Assembly (NCBI RefSeq): GCF_000815105.2
Contig: NZ_CP010310.2
Location: 1,116,001-1,180,000 of the forward strand
Reading direction: 5' to 3'
DNA: 64,000 bases
Source: Pandoraea pulmonicola
GTDB taxonomy: Bacteria; Pseudomonadota; Gammaproteobacteria; Burkholderiales; Burkholderiaceae
Numbering within the stretch: the stretch's first letter is position 1; each line of letters opens with the position of its first letter. Made by a program: the position numbers and the translations under genes. Below, piece by piece: positions 9,043 through 17,288 of this stretch. The notes below the pieces were generated by a model. That model was given only the letters and a program-made list of their open reading frames with translations, did no database searches and had not been told where the DNA came from.

Positions 9043-10147
9043 GAGGGCTCCCGAGACGGGCGAGACTTCCCCTTCGATGCAAAAAGATGTTGTCAACGAC
9101 TTCGCATAGCGCGGTCAGGAGAGACTGGCGGTAAGCCAGATCCGGGAATAGCTCTACCGGGACGTCAGCCATTGCTCGCAATATTCGACCGGCCCAATCC
9201 AAGACGTTGCCCGCTCCGGCGAATTCTCGCCATCGCTGCAAACAATGCGTGAGATGTCGACACGCGTTTTGAATGTCGAAAAGACTGGCAATGAGCAAAT
9301 CGACCAGCACCTGATCGAACAAGTCAGGCTCCTCGTGAAGCGTCGCGGGGCGTTTGCGCCTGTGGCGTTCCCTGGCGCTTGAAAGCAGCAAATCGTCCGC
9401 GGATCGGATCAATCTCAGTTGAAAGAGCAAATCCAGCATCGGTTGAAACGCTTCCGGCGGATGCGAAGGCACTTCCGAGGCGAGATCGGCTGCAAGCGCA
9501 CATTCGAGAAATTCCAACGCCAGGCCTCGGCGCTCGAATCCGAACTTGTCAATGAGGTAGCGATACGTTACGGCCTCGCCCGTGCCTGCGCCGACCAGCG
9601 TGTGATATGCCTGTCGAAGATCGCTGCCGTCGATGTTCATCCGCGACGCGAAGGTGTTCACGACGTGCCCGGTGTTGAGTCCGGCGCTCACGCGTGCATG
9701 GCCATATTCGCGAATCAGAGCGGCGAGGGCGTCGTCGATTTCCTCTTTCGTTCTCGCATCGAGCTCGTCGTCCTCGAGGAGACCGGCCAGCACCAGGGCG
9801 AGCTCCTCCGGCATGGGAAAGAGATTGCGCGTGTGTTCATAGGCGGCGCCAAAGTTCGCACCGCCGCTTTGTATCATGGTGCGCACGCGTGCAAGCTCTG
9901 CCTTTTGCGTGTCGGACATTGCACCGCGGCGCTTGGACGCGCTTCCCCTGGCGGGCTTTTCCACCCGTCGTACCGCCTGCCTTTGTGCCATGGTCGCCAG
10001 CAACGAAGACAAGCTGTCCTTGCCGGCAAAGAGCGATCCGCGCGGGCTTTGCGTCAGTACCAGCTTGTTGCCGGTCTGTTCGCCAAAGGAGCCGGGCGCC
10101 GCAATCTGGCGAGTGCCGGCGACTCGTGAAAGGTCGATGTTAGCCAC
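9035..10147 (-). CDS. sctW: SctW, T3SS gatekeeper (InvE-like)
   Basis: Gatekeeper of the InvE/MxiC/YopN family, 370 residues (InvE 372). It normally holds back effectors until translocators have been exported. The mostly helical sequence contains QLRLIRSADDLLLSSARERH and the family's TyeA-like C-terminal half. The start overlaps the sctC stop by 8 nt and the end overlaps the next small gene by 8 nt. Position right after the secretin is as in inv and bsa loci. Confidence 0.92.
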   Translation of the reverse strand: MANIDLSRVAGTRQIAAPGSFGEQTGNKLVLTQSPRGSLFAGKDSLSSLLATMAQRQAVRRVEKPARGSASKRRGAMSDTQKAELARVRTMIQSGGANFGAAYEHTRNLFPMPEELALVLAGLLEDDELDARTKEEIDDALAALIREYGHARVSAGLNTGHVVNTFASRMNIDGSDLRQAYHTLVGAGTGEAVTYRYLIDKFGFERRGLALEFLECALAADLASEVPSHPPEAFQPMLDLLFQLRLIRSADDLLLSSARERHRRKRPATLHEEPDLFDQVLVDLLIASLFDIQNACRHLTHCLQRWREFAGAGNVLDWAGRILRAMADVPVELFPDLAYRQSLLTALCEVVDNIFLHRRGSLARLGSPHV

Positions 10148-11954
10148 GGGAGCGTTCCACTAGAACCTTCAGCGCATCCACCGCGTCGGTGATATCCACG
10201 GGCGTGCGCACACGCTCGCGTTCAAAGCGAGCATCCTCGGCGAGCATGCGCGGCTGAATGAGGAAGAGCCGTACGGATTGATGATCGTTCGTGTTTCGAA
10301 ACTGAAACAGGCGACCGATCATGGGAATGTCACCCAGCAGCGGAATCTTCTCCATGCCTTCGGTGTTTTGGCTTTGCGTGTAGCCCCCAACCAGCAGGCT
10401 TTGCTCGTGCTGTACTCGCGCGACGGTCGAGATCTTGGTGCTGGAGACGACAGGAAGATCGAGTCCGGACCCTTTGCCTGGCGCGTCGCTGTTGCCGTCC
10501 TCGATGTTCAGTTCCATCTCGATCCGCCCATCCGGGGAAACCACATGCGGCGTCACACTGATCATGGTTCCGTAGGTGAACTTCTCCAGCGCGGCAACAC
10601 GCTCGCCCCGGACCCTCACAAGAAATGTCTTGCTGTTGTCGAAGACGGCGGGACTGTTGTCCTGTGCCAGCAGTATTGGGCGCGAAACGATTCGCGCCTT
10701 TTTCTGTTGGCTCAACGCAGTCACCGATGCCATGAATTGCATGGCCTGCGAACGCGAGAGCGTTGCCGCCGTATTGAATCCGACATTCACCGGCCCGAAG
10801 TTCCCGCTCGCGGACCAGTTGACCCCCAGTTCGTCGAAGTTATTTTTGTGGATGTCGATGACCCATAGCGACAGTTCGACTTGATCCTTGGCGACGTCGA
10901 GCTGTTCGATCAGGCGGCGGGCCGTGGCAAGCTGCTGTCCCGTGCCTTCCAGAAGCAGGCTGTTGCTGGATGGATAGGCGACGATGTTCATCGGCGCCAC
11001 ATCTCCGGCAGCGGCGGTAGCTGTTGTAGTGGCGTTTGCAGGCCCCTGGGCGAGTTGGCCGGTTGACGTCGCGTTCCCCGGAGGAACCAGGGGGGCTGGC
11101 GTTTGGGTATCGAAAGGAGGCATTTCACCAACACCTGCCGGCAGCGGCAGGCTGGTCACTTTCGAGTCGTCGTCGCGAGGCCGCGCACCCGGGTCTTTCG
11201 GCGGCGCGACCGTCACCGAGGCGCCGCGTCCGAGCACGGAGGCAAGCACCTGCGCAAGCCCGGACACAGACGACTGAACACCTCGCTGCGTGTAGCTTCG
11301 TTCTCCGACGGGAACGTGACGAATCCTGATCAATTCGATGTGACGCTCAGTCCGCTGCGTGAATTCTGTTTGCGTGTGCAGGAGCGAGGCGGCAGCTTGC
11401 ACGACCTCGACATACTTGGGCGGCCCGGAAACATAGACGAGATCGGTTCCCACGGCGTGCTTAATGGGGAAGCGACTGTCGTAGAGTGCGGATTTTTTCA
11501 ACGACGACACCAGGCTGTCGACAGTGTCCGACGAGACCGCCAGCATCGCGGAGGCGACCTCCGAATTGTCGTACACATAGATGATTTGACCGTCGAAGTA
11601 CCAAATCAGGCCGAGGCTCGACGTGACGCGTTCGATAAGCTCGAATGGCCGGCGCAGATCGAACTCGCCGCTGATACGATATTGACGCGCCTTGCTACTC
11701 AGACGCGTAGCCTTGTGAATCTCCGATCCGATGGCCTTGAACAATTGCTCCACCGGCTCCTTTCGAGCGATGAAGCGTGCGCGTGAGGTGTCGGCGGCAG
11801 GGACGTCGACGTCGGTTGACGAGGGCGATTGCGCGGCGCGAGGCCCGCTCGCCGACAATGGGTCGGCGCTCGGTGCGCCGTGTGTGGCGGCGGTCGCGAT
11901 TAATAGGACGAGTCCGATGCAAGCTTGCTTGATCGGAGTGGAATCTAAGAACAT
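10140..11954 (-). CDS. sctC: SctC, outer-membrane secretin
   Basis: InvG/MxiD-type secretin of 604 residues. It has an N-terminal signal peptide (about 1-26), ring-building N domains containing the ELIERVTSSLGLIWYFDGQI stretch, and a C-terminal beta-barrel domain with VARVQHEQSLLVGGYTQ. An Ala/Thr/Pro-rich insertion near 265-320 lies between the N domains and the barrel. It forms the outer-membrane ring and should need the pilotin encoded upstream. Its start overlaps the preceding small gene by 10 nt. Confidence 0.95.
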   Translation of the reverse strand: MFLDSTPIKQACIGLVLLIATAATHGAPSADPLSASGPRAAQSPSSTDVDVPAADTSRARFIARKEPVEQLFKAIGSEIHKATRLSSKARQYRISGEFDLRRPFELIERVTSSLGLIWYFDGQIIYVYDNSEVASAMLAVSSDTVDSLVSSLKKSALYDSRFPIKHAVGTDLVYVSGPPKYVEVVQAAASLLHTQTEFTQRTERHIELIRIRHVPVGERSYTQRGVQSSVSGLAQVLASVLGRGASVTVAPPKDPGARPRDDDSKVTSLPLPAGVGEMPPFDTQTPAPLVPPGNATSTGQLAQGPANATTTATAAAGDVAPMNIVAYPSSNSLLLEGTGQQLATARRLIEQLDVAKDQVELSLWVIDIHKNNFDELGVNWSASGNFGPVNVGFNTAATLSRSQAMQFMASVTALSQQKKARIVSRPILLAQDNSPAVFDNSKTFLVRVRGERVAALEKFTYGTMISVTPHVVSPDGRIEMELNIEDGNSDAPGKGSGLDLPVVSSTKISTVARVQHEQSLLVGGYTQSQNTEGMEKIPLLGDIPMIGRLFQFRNTNDHQSVRLFLIQPRMLAEDARFERERVRTPVDITDAVDALKVLVERSRG

Positions 11955-12244
11955 ACAACACTTTTTATGGTTAATAGGTCGCGCAGCACCTGCGGCAGGA
12001 CTCGGCGAGTATCCAGTTGCAAATGGCAGTGGACGTGCCAGGCGTTCCCGTCATAATGAAAATCACAGTCGATCGTGACGACCCATCTCAACCACCAGCA
12101 CGACAATAGCGAGAGTACGTCGTCGAAAACGTACTCTCCGTTCGGGGTCATGCTGAGGCTCAGGGAAATGGAACCGTCGGCATCGTTCCGACTGAGTTCG
12201 ACGGCTTCCGGCCGAGGCGCGTCAGGGCAGGAGATGTCGCGCAT
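11945..12244 (-). CDS. Small T3SS-operon protein of unknown function (between invF-like and sctC)
   Basis: Not recognised. A 99-residue ORF that overlaps the regulator gene by 23 nt and sctC by 10 nt, so it fills the space SPI-1 lacks between invF and invG. It contains FDDVLSLLSCWWLRWVVTID followed by a His-rich stretch DFHYDGNAWHVHCHLQ, then a basic helical end. There is no signal peptide. An internal ATG at residue 33 could be the true start. A structural or chaperone role beside the secretin is possible but unproven; the tight overlaps argue that it is a real gene. Confidence 0.6.
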   Translation of the reverse strand: MRDISCPDAPRPEAVELSRNDADGSISLSLSMTPNGEYVFDDVLSLLSCWWLRWVVTIDCDFHYDGNAWHVHCHLQLDTRRVLPQVLRDLLTIKSVVCS

Positions 12245-12992
12245 TTCTTGCTGTCTTGGGCGTGAAGCCGAAAATCTGTTTGATATCGTTGCTCACGTGC
12301 GACGCCGACGTATAGCCATTTGCCACGGCGATATCGAAGATGGTCCGATCGCTCTCGATGATCTCGAGCACCGTGCGAGCCGCGCGCCATGAACGAAGGC
12401 GGGCTTTGGTGGCGTGTCCGAGGGGACGGCGACACAGTCGGCGAAATTGTGTGTACGACAAGCCGTAGTTGACGCATAGCTCGTTCAGATGAGCGTAATC
12501 GCCGGGACTCTGTATCAGATACTTGGTAAGCGCATACGATTCCTGGGCACGCAAATGGTGCAGGAGCGCATTGCCGGGGGTGCCCTGCATCACTTCCAAC
12601 ATTAGCCAGTGCCCGAGCTGATCGGCATTTTCAAGCGCACCCAACGGCGCGGTCTGCAGGCAAATCGATTCGAGCGGCGGGTTTTGGACGATTTCCGGAT
12701 TCAACGCGGCATCGATAAAAGCCAAAAAACAGCACAATTCACCCTCGGGTACCACGCGATACTCGCGCTTGGCGTCGAATTGCGCCCGCAGCCGTTTGGC
12801 GCTTGCAACGATGGTGCTCGCCCGGCCGAGTGGCACCGTGCGCGCTCTGCGACCACCTCCCTTCGCGGCGGTGTAGTGAATGTTGCAGGTATCGCCACGC
12901 AGCGCCACCAAAAGATCGCCTGATCCAAAGGCGATCTTTTCCGCTAGGCCACCGAGTGTCGATGTGCGGTCGTTCCCGGTTCGGCCGGTCAT
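12222..12992 (-). CDS. InvF-like AraC family transcription activator
   Basis: Regulator of 256 residues with a C-terminal AraC-type DNA-binding domain: a first helix-turn-helix at about 175-200 (LNELCVNYGLSYTQFRRLCR) and a second with IFDIAVANGYTSASHVSNDI. The N-terminal part is variable, as in InvF/MxiE/BsaN. These activators usually need the translocator chaperone (SicA/IpgC class) as coactivator, and a SicA gene is present at 19.2 kb. The ATG at 12992 overlaps the lipoprotein stop as ATGA; an ATG six codons upstream is an alternative. Confidence 0.9.
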   Translation of the reverse strand: MTGRTGNDRTSTLGGLAEKIAFGSGDLLVALRGDTCNIHYTAAKGGGRRARTVPLGRASTIVASAKRLRAQFDAKREYRVVPEGELCCFLAFIDAALNPEIVQNPPLESICLQTAPLGALENADQLGHWLMLEVMQGTPGNALLHHLRAQESYALTKYLIQSPGDYAHLNELCVNYGLSYTQFRRLCRRPLGHATKARLRSWRAARTVLEIIESDRTIFDIAVANGYTSASHVSNDIKQIFGFTPKTARNARHLLP

Positions 12993-13315
12993 TGCTTGTC
13001 CGTCGACCATATTTCGATCTCCCTCTCAAAGGTGCCGTCGGGACCGCTCGATGGCATCGCACATTGCCCCAGATGCGCAGCCAAGGCGTGAGTGTCACTG
13101 CTGAACGTTACTGAACCGTCCTGGTATCGGTACGAAATTGTTGCTTTGGCCATGGCATGGGCCTCCAGGAACGGCAGTGTGCAATTGACGATCTGTTCGT
13201 TTAGTTCGCGCGACATCATTTCACTCTCCATGATGGACAGGGTGGGTGAAGACGATGCGCAACCAGTCATATAAGCGGCAAGCGTAAAGGCGGGAATTGC
13301 GATCCAGATTTTCAT
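12989..13315 (-). CDS. InvH-like pilotin lipoprotein (SctG candidate)
   Basis: Small lipoprotein of 108 residues. The N-terminus MKIWIAIPAFTLAAYMTGC has a basic start, a hydrophobic core and a lipobox ending at Cys19. The mature part is short and charged. First gene of the leftward export operon, overlapping the regulator as ATGA. In SPI-1 the pilotin InvH maps at this end of the locus and guides the secretin to the outer membrane; the same role is inferred here from the lipobox, the size and the linkage to sctC. The sequence itself is too divergent to prove it. An ATG at 13354 is rejected because it lies before a good signal peptide. Confidence 0.75.
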   Translation of the reverse strand: MKIWIAIPAFTLAAYMTGCASSSPTLSIMESEMMSRELNEQIVNCTLPFLEAHAMAKATISYRYQDGSVTFSSDTHALAAHLGQCAMPSSGPDGTFEREIEIWSTDKQ

Positions 13316-13572
13316 AACCCTCCTTTCGTTACCTTGCGCATTCAGTGGGCTCAATTATCGAAAATGATGTCGCTTTACAAAATAAGAGGAATCCGATAGT
13401 TGCGAGGGACTGAGGGCGGGTACATTGCGAATCTAAGCTTCCCTTGGCTGGGTTTTTGAATGCCGAAAGATCGCTGTACTTTCGAGGATTGGCCGGTCGG
13501 GGAAGGGATCAGTCAACTAATCATGGGGCAGTCTCTCGCACCAGGCGAGGCGCCATAATTCTCGGAGGCCAT
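13316..13572. promoter_or_regulatory. Divergent promoter region between the two T3SS operons
   Basis: A 257-nt gap separates the leftward invH-like operon from the rightward sctD operon, so both promoters must lie here if the operons start at these genes. The part near 13330-13400 is AT-rich. No clear sigma-70 hexamer pair or known activator box could be assigned by eye. The frame of sctD is open through most of this region, but the translated sequence looks non-coding. An InvF-like activator is the obvious candidate regulator, by family analogy only. Confidence 0.5.
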
Positions 13573-14700
13573 TTGTTCGTACTCAAGGTGTTGAACGGTC
13601 CGCTGTTCGGGGCGGAGTTCGCGCTGCCTGCCGATGAGTGTTTTGTTAGGACGGTGGATCCGGATCTTCGGGCCGTCGTTCCTGAGGTTGAGCGTGCAGT
13701 GGATGCGATGGCAAGCCACGAGGTCTTGACAATTCCGTTGCCCGGCCCGTGCCCGAGCTTCATGTTGAAGCCGAAGGATGGCGTGCTGTACATCGAGGTT
13801 TTCGATCGCGAGTGCGAGGTGGCCGAGCGGGAGGTCGAACTCAATGCGCCCATTGCTGTCGGTGCGCTCCGTATCGCCCTGCGCCATGCGAGGGACGCGT
13901 GGTCCGAGGCCGTTTTGCAGGACTGCCGGACCTCTGTGACCGGCGTATCGCAGAGTAGCCGTCGAAAGACAATTCTTGCGTGGATCGGGATGGCCGTCCT
14001 GGCCATGGGCGGGCTCGCCGCGGCGTGGCATCTGTCGCCGCTGACACCGCCGGCCGATCACACCGTCCATCATCTGGCCGGCGATCACGGCGTAGTTCTT
14101 GAGAGCGCCACGGGCGAGCCATACGTGGTGGCGCACAGCGTGGAAGCCGCGGGCGCGATTCGTCGCACCTTGCAGAAAACGGGAAGCCCGACAAACGTGA
14201 CGGTAGTCACACGCCAGCAGGTGATCGAGAGAATCGAACGAGTGCTCGAGGAGTCCGGCGTCCGCTATTTCTCCGTGGGTTTGTCGGACCCGAGGCGACC
14301 GCTGTTGACACTACCCGCACATTTGCCGAGCGGAGTGAGAAGCCGGCTCGACGGCGCCATGGCCTACGCCTATGAACTCGACGTGCGGCTTCGCAGCGAG
14401 CAAGACGCGCAGCGTGCGGCCATGGACCTCGTTCGGGATCTCGGTCTGACGGCGAACTACAGCGCCACATCGGATCGATTCACGGTTTCCATCAGCGACC
14501 ACCTGAGCGACACGCAACTGGATGCACTCGGGAGTGCTTTGTACACATACAGAAAGCACTGGGGCGGGCGCTACGTGCATTTTGTTATCAATCAGCGCGA
14601 CCTGGCCCAAATCGATGGAATCAAGGTTGGACGCTTCGGCTACGAGTTGAGAGGGGCGCGCCATTTGTTCTTTGGGGAGGCGGCTAATGAAGTAATGTAA
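13573..14700 (+). CDS. sctD: SctD, inner-membrane ring protein (PrgH-like)
   Basis: PrgH/MxiG family protein of 375 residues. The N-terminus LFVLKVLNGPLFGAEFALP resembles the start of the PrgH forkhead-like domain. One membrane segment lies at about 133-153, then a periplasmic domain ends with a WGGRYVHFVI motif that matches PrgH closely. The start is uncertain: the TTG at 13573 has a GGAGG four nt upstream, while the upstream ATG at 13444 would add 43 residues of non-coding appearance. It is the first gene of the prg/org-like operon and forms the outer ring of the inner-membrane basal body. Confidence 0.88.
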   Translation: MFVLKVLNGPLFGAEFALPADECFVRTVDPDLRAVVPEVERAVDAMASHEVLTIPLPGPCPSFMLKPKDGVLYIEVFDRECEVAEREVELNAPIAVGALRIALRHARDAWSEAVLQDCRTSVTGVSQSSRRKTILAWIGMAVLAMGGLAAAWHLSPLTPPADHTVHHLAGDHGVVLESATGEPYVVAHSVEAAGAIRRTLQKTGSPTNVTVVTRQQVIERIERVLEESGVRYFSVGLSDPRRPLLTLPAHLPSGVRSRLDGAMAYAYELDVRLRSEQDAQRAAMDLVRDLGLTANYSATSDRFTVSISDHLSDTQLDALGSALYTYRKHWGGRYVHFVINQRDLAQIDGIKVGRFGYELRGARHLFFGEAANEVM

Positions 14701-14859
14701 GGCGCTCAAAAAAGCTGAGATTCACCATCTTTTGCCAGTTGAGCTTCCATTCTCCGGTGGGTAAAAATAAATTGACAGATGTGGTGAATATAATCGCCTG
14801 TGATTTGTTTTAATTTGTTTTGTTTTAATTAATTTATATTTGACATAAAGGAAGAAATA

Positions 14860-15192
14860 ATGTCTGAAATGCTGCGTGTTATTAAGGCTCCCGTTCCTGG
14901 AGATGATCCTGTTCCTGATCCTAATAAAAAAGAAAATTTCATTACCAGGCTGTTCGAGAAATTTGCGGGTGCGACAGTCGAGTCGACTAAAGAAAAGGGC
15001 AAAAGACACAGTTTCACGGATCACTTGAATGAGCAGATCGATGAGTTGGGAACGGGCGACAGCAGCGATCCGCAAAAGCTTGCACGCTATCAAAAGGCCA
15101 TGATGATGTTCAGCGTACATACGAATGCGCAAGCGTCGGTGATCAAGGGTATTGGTGACGTCGACAAGGGCGTTATTCGAGATTTTAACTAA
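14860..15192 (+). CDS. sctF: SctF needle protein, copy 1 (extended N-terminus)
   Basis: PrgI/MxiH-like needle subunit of 110 residues. The C-terminal half (helix with KLARYQKAMMMFSVHTNAQ, then IKGIGDVDKGVIRDFN) matches the needle family's pattern ending in a conserved Asn/Gln-x-Phe helix. Needle proteins usually have about 80 residues; this copy has roughly 25 extra N-terminal residues including a Pro/Asp-rich stretch. The start has AAGGAAG 7 nt upstream. The leader is strongly AT-rich. The 61 C-terminal residues differ from copy 2 at only two positions. Confidence 0.88.
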   Translation: MSEMLRVIKAPVPGDDPVPDPNKKENFITRLFEKFAGATVESTKEKGKRHSFTDHLNEQIDELGTGDSSDPQKLARYQKAMMMFSVHTNAQASVIKGIGDVDKGVIRDFN

Positions 15193-15264
15193 AGTTCCAG
15201 GTCGCTACCGTCTTTGGATGCCACTACGCCTCAGGAGTGGGTAACCCCCTTCTTGGGGCGGAGT

Positions 15265-15289
15265 GGCGAGGAAATCGTCTCTCCTCGCC
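15265..15289 (+). other. Strong hairpin between the two needle genes
   Basis: Perfect 8-bp inverted repeat GGCGAGGA / TCCTCGCC with a 9-nt loop. A second, smaller G/C hairpin (CCCC-TTCTT-GGGG) sits about 10 nt upstream. No T-run follows, so it is not a clear intrinsic terminator. It could stabilise the 3' end of the first needle message or partly attenuate transcription before the second needle copy. Function is inferred from structure only. Confidence 0.5.
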
Positions 15290-15378
15290 GCGTGCGATGG
15301 TGTCGATGGCCAGGAGTGGTTCAGATTTCGACAAGAATGTTATTGGTTGGAAACCAATTGTGATGAAAAGGAAAAGTA

Positions 15379-15642
15379 GTGGCTGATAATTTCATTACTA
15401 AGCTGTTCGATAAATTTGCGAATGCGAAAGTCAAATCACATGTAACAGGTGAGGAACATTCTTTCACCGATCACTTGAACGAACAGATCGATGCGCTGGG
15501 TACGGGCGACAGTAGCGATCCGCAAAAGCTTGCGCGCTATCAGAAGGCCATGATGATGTTCAGCGTGCATACGAATGCGCAAGCATCGGTGATCAAGGGT
15601 ATTGGTGACGTCGACAAGGGCATCATCCGAGACTTCAACTAA
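15379..15642 (+). CDS. sctF: SctF needle protein, copy 2
   Basis: Second needle subunit, 87 residues, the normal length for PrgI/MxiH. It starts with GTG (MADNFITKLFDKF) preceded by AAAAGGAAAAG. From HSFTDHL to the end, 59 of 61 residues equal copy 1 (changes Glu/Ala and Val/Ile), while the N-terminal helices differ more. It lies between needle copy 1 and the inner-rod gene. Two near-identical needle genes in one operon are unusual for an SPI-1-type system, which normally has one needle and one rod gene. Confidence 0.88.
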   Translation: MADNFITKLFDKFANAKVKSHVTGEEHSFTDHLNEQIDALGTGDSSDPQKLARYQKAMMMFSVHTNAQASVIKGIGDVDKGIIRDFN

Positions 15643-15658
15643 CATTATTTTTTGCAAG

Positions 15659-15949
15659 ATGTCAGCAATTATCAAGCCGGTGCAGGCAATGTGGACTCAG
15701 TCAGAGGCGCAAGTCGATGCTGCAGGCCTGTCACTCGAGGGGCGCATGCTCAGTGAGCTCGCCAGGTTTTCGGAAAGCGCGGCGAATCGTCAGAATCATC
15801 TCGCTGAAGTCGTCAGCACTGCGTCTGACGACCCCATGCGGTTGCTCAAGGCGCAGGCTGATCTGGCGAAATTTCATATTGAAATGTCGTTGAGCAGCGC
15901 GTTGGCGCGCAAGGGTGTCTCGGTTGTTGAGACGCTGGTGAAAGCTTGA
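15659..15949 (+). CDS. sctI: SctI, inner rod protein (PrgJ-like)
   Basis: Short helical protein of 96 residues in the place of prgJ (101 residues), starting with MSAIIKPVQAMWTQSEAQ. The C-terminal half, from LKAQADLAKFHIEMSL, is helical and ends with the short hydrophobic VVETLVKA typical of rod proteins. The ATG at 15659 is 16 nt after the second needle gene and gives the family length; an upstream ATG at 15602 overlaps the needle. The stop overlaps the TTG start of sctJ. Confidence 0.85.
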   Translation: MSAIIKPVQAMWTQSEAQVDAAGLSLEGRMLSELARFSESAANRQNHLAEVVSTASDDPMRLLKAQADLAKFHIEMSLSSALARKGVSVVETLVKA

Positions 15950-16686
15950 GCCGCACTTCGAGCCGCAGTCGCCTCCTGGCGGTCGCGGCGTCCTTGCTCG
16001 TGCTGGGCTCGCTCGCCGCGTGCCGCACGGAGCTTCTGACGGGGCTAAGTCAGCGGCAGGCGAATGAAGCCATCGCGCTTTTGCAACGTCATGACATCGA
16101 GGCCGAGAAAAAGGAGCTTGGGAAAGGGCGCTTCAAGGTCGAAGTGGGTAGTGGCGATTTCCCGGATGCGGTTAGCTTGCTGGATCGGCACGGGCTGCCA
16201 AGACGCGATGACCAGTCGATCGCCGATCTGTTTCCGACAGATTCGCTCGTCAACTCGCCAGCGGCCGAGCGCGCTCGTTTGATCTCGGGGATCGAGCATC
16301 GATTGGAGCAGACAATTCAATCGATCGAGCGAGTGCTTTCCGCGCGTGTTCATATCAGCTATCCGCTGTCGGAGCGTAGCTATGCGGGCCAACCCATGCA
16401 TGCGTCCGTAATGGTGACCTATGATGGTCCGCTGGATGACGCAATCCTGATCCAACGCCTGAAGCAACTGCTTAAGAACAGTTTCGATGCATTGAGTTAC
16501 GACAATATTTCCGTTGTCGTATTTCAAGCCTCCGAAATGCCACAAGCGCCTCCCGCCCATTCGCCGAAGCATTGGTCGGCTGCGTGGCGTTGGGTGCCTG
16601 TCGCCCTGTTGGCAATCGTCGCGATGGCTGTGCCTGGCGTCCTGTTCTGGCGGCGTAGGGTGCGGGCGAAACGAGGTGCATCGTGA
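15946..16686 (+). CDS. sctJ: SctJ, inner-membrane ring lipoprotein (PrgK-like)
   Basis: PrgK/MxiJ/YscJ family protein of 246 residues (PrgK 252). It has a lipobox LAAC with Cys26, the YscJ/FliF periplasmic domains (LSQRQANEAIALLQRHDIEA; LSARVHISYPLSE) and a C-terminal membrane segment at about 216-237. Translation starts at TTG in a TTGA overlap with the sctI stop, so it is probably coupled. With SctD it builds the inner-membrane rings. Confidence 0.95.
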   Translation: MSRTSSRSRLLAVAASLLVLGSLAACRTELLTGLSQRQANEAIALLQRHDIEAEKKELGKGRFKVEVGSGDFPDAVSLLDRHGLPRRDDQSIADLFPTDSLVNSPAAERARLISGIEHRLEQTIQSIERVLSARVHISYPLSERSYAGQPMHASVMVTYDGPLDDAILIQRLKQLLKNSFDALSYDNISVVVFQASEMPQAPPAHSPKHWSAAWRWVPVALLAIVAMAVPGVLFWRRRVRAKRGAS

Positions 16687-17288
16687 GTCCTCCGAGTGCG
16701 CTGATTCGAACACTTTATGATCCGGTCGGCTGGGCGGATCCGGAATGGTTCGCCCATTTCGGTGTGGACGGCCGCTGGCCTCGGCGTTTCGCCAACCGTG
16801 TCATGCTGCGTCGCGCCCAGTTGTCGAATGTCCGGCGTGAAGATTGTGACAGCGCGCTCGCCAGGTGGCTGGTTTTGCATTGGGCGGACCTCCCTGCCGT
16901 GGCATACCTCGCTGGAGCGCGTCTGGCTCGCGGGCGGCTGGCGGGCGGCAATGCACTGACGAAACTTCGATTTAACGCGCTCGGCTTTTTGGCATTGCCG
17001 ATTCCGATTCTCGACAGACGGCCGTTCATCGATAGCGCGTTTGCGTCACCGGTGGGTGCCGACGTCGATGCGGATCGGCTCGCGCTTGCGAGCGGGGTGA
17101 GTTGTGTCAAGGTCGCGACGCGTGCGCTTGCGTTTGGCTGGCAGCAGCGAATACGGTTGAAATTCCCGTACTCGTGTGATTGGCGGGATGCCACCTGCGC
17201 TGAGCCGCCGGGTGTCGCCTTGGGGCCGAGAGTTGCATTGAGGCTGCTGCAATCGGCAGCCTATTTCTATCATGCTGAGAACCATTGA
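16683..17288 (+). CDS. sctK: SctK, sorting-platform protein (OrgA-like)
   Basis: OrgA/MxiK family protein of 201 residues with a GTG start overlapping the sctJ stop (GTGA). It contains the characteristic Trp/Leu-rich N-terminal region (LYDPVGWADPEWFAHFG). OrgA-type proteins link the SctD cytoplasmic domains to the SctQ pods. Order after prgK equals SPI-1 (orgA then orgB). Family identity rests on order, size and the N-terminal motif. Confidence 0.87.
   Translation: MSPPSALIRTLYDPVGWADPEWFAHFGVDGRWPRRFANRVMLRRAQLSNVRREDCDSALARWLVLHWADLPAVAYLAGARLARGRLAGGNALTKLRFNALGFLALPIPILDRRPFIDSAFASPVGADVDADRLALASGVSCVKVATRALAFGWQQRIRLKFPYSCDWRDATCAEPPGVALGPRVALRLLQSAAYFYHAENH

Noticed and set aside
14772..14794. 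TTGACA ... TATAAT promoter before the first needle gene
   Set aside because: Both hexamers are perfect but only 11 nt apart, too close for a sigma-70 promoter. A promoter in this AT-rich leader remains possible but is not this pair.
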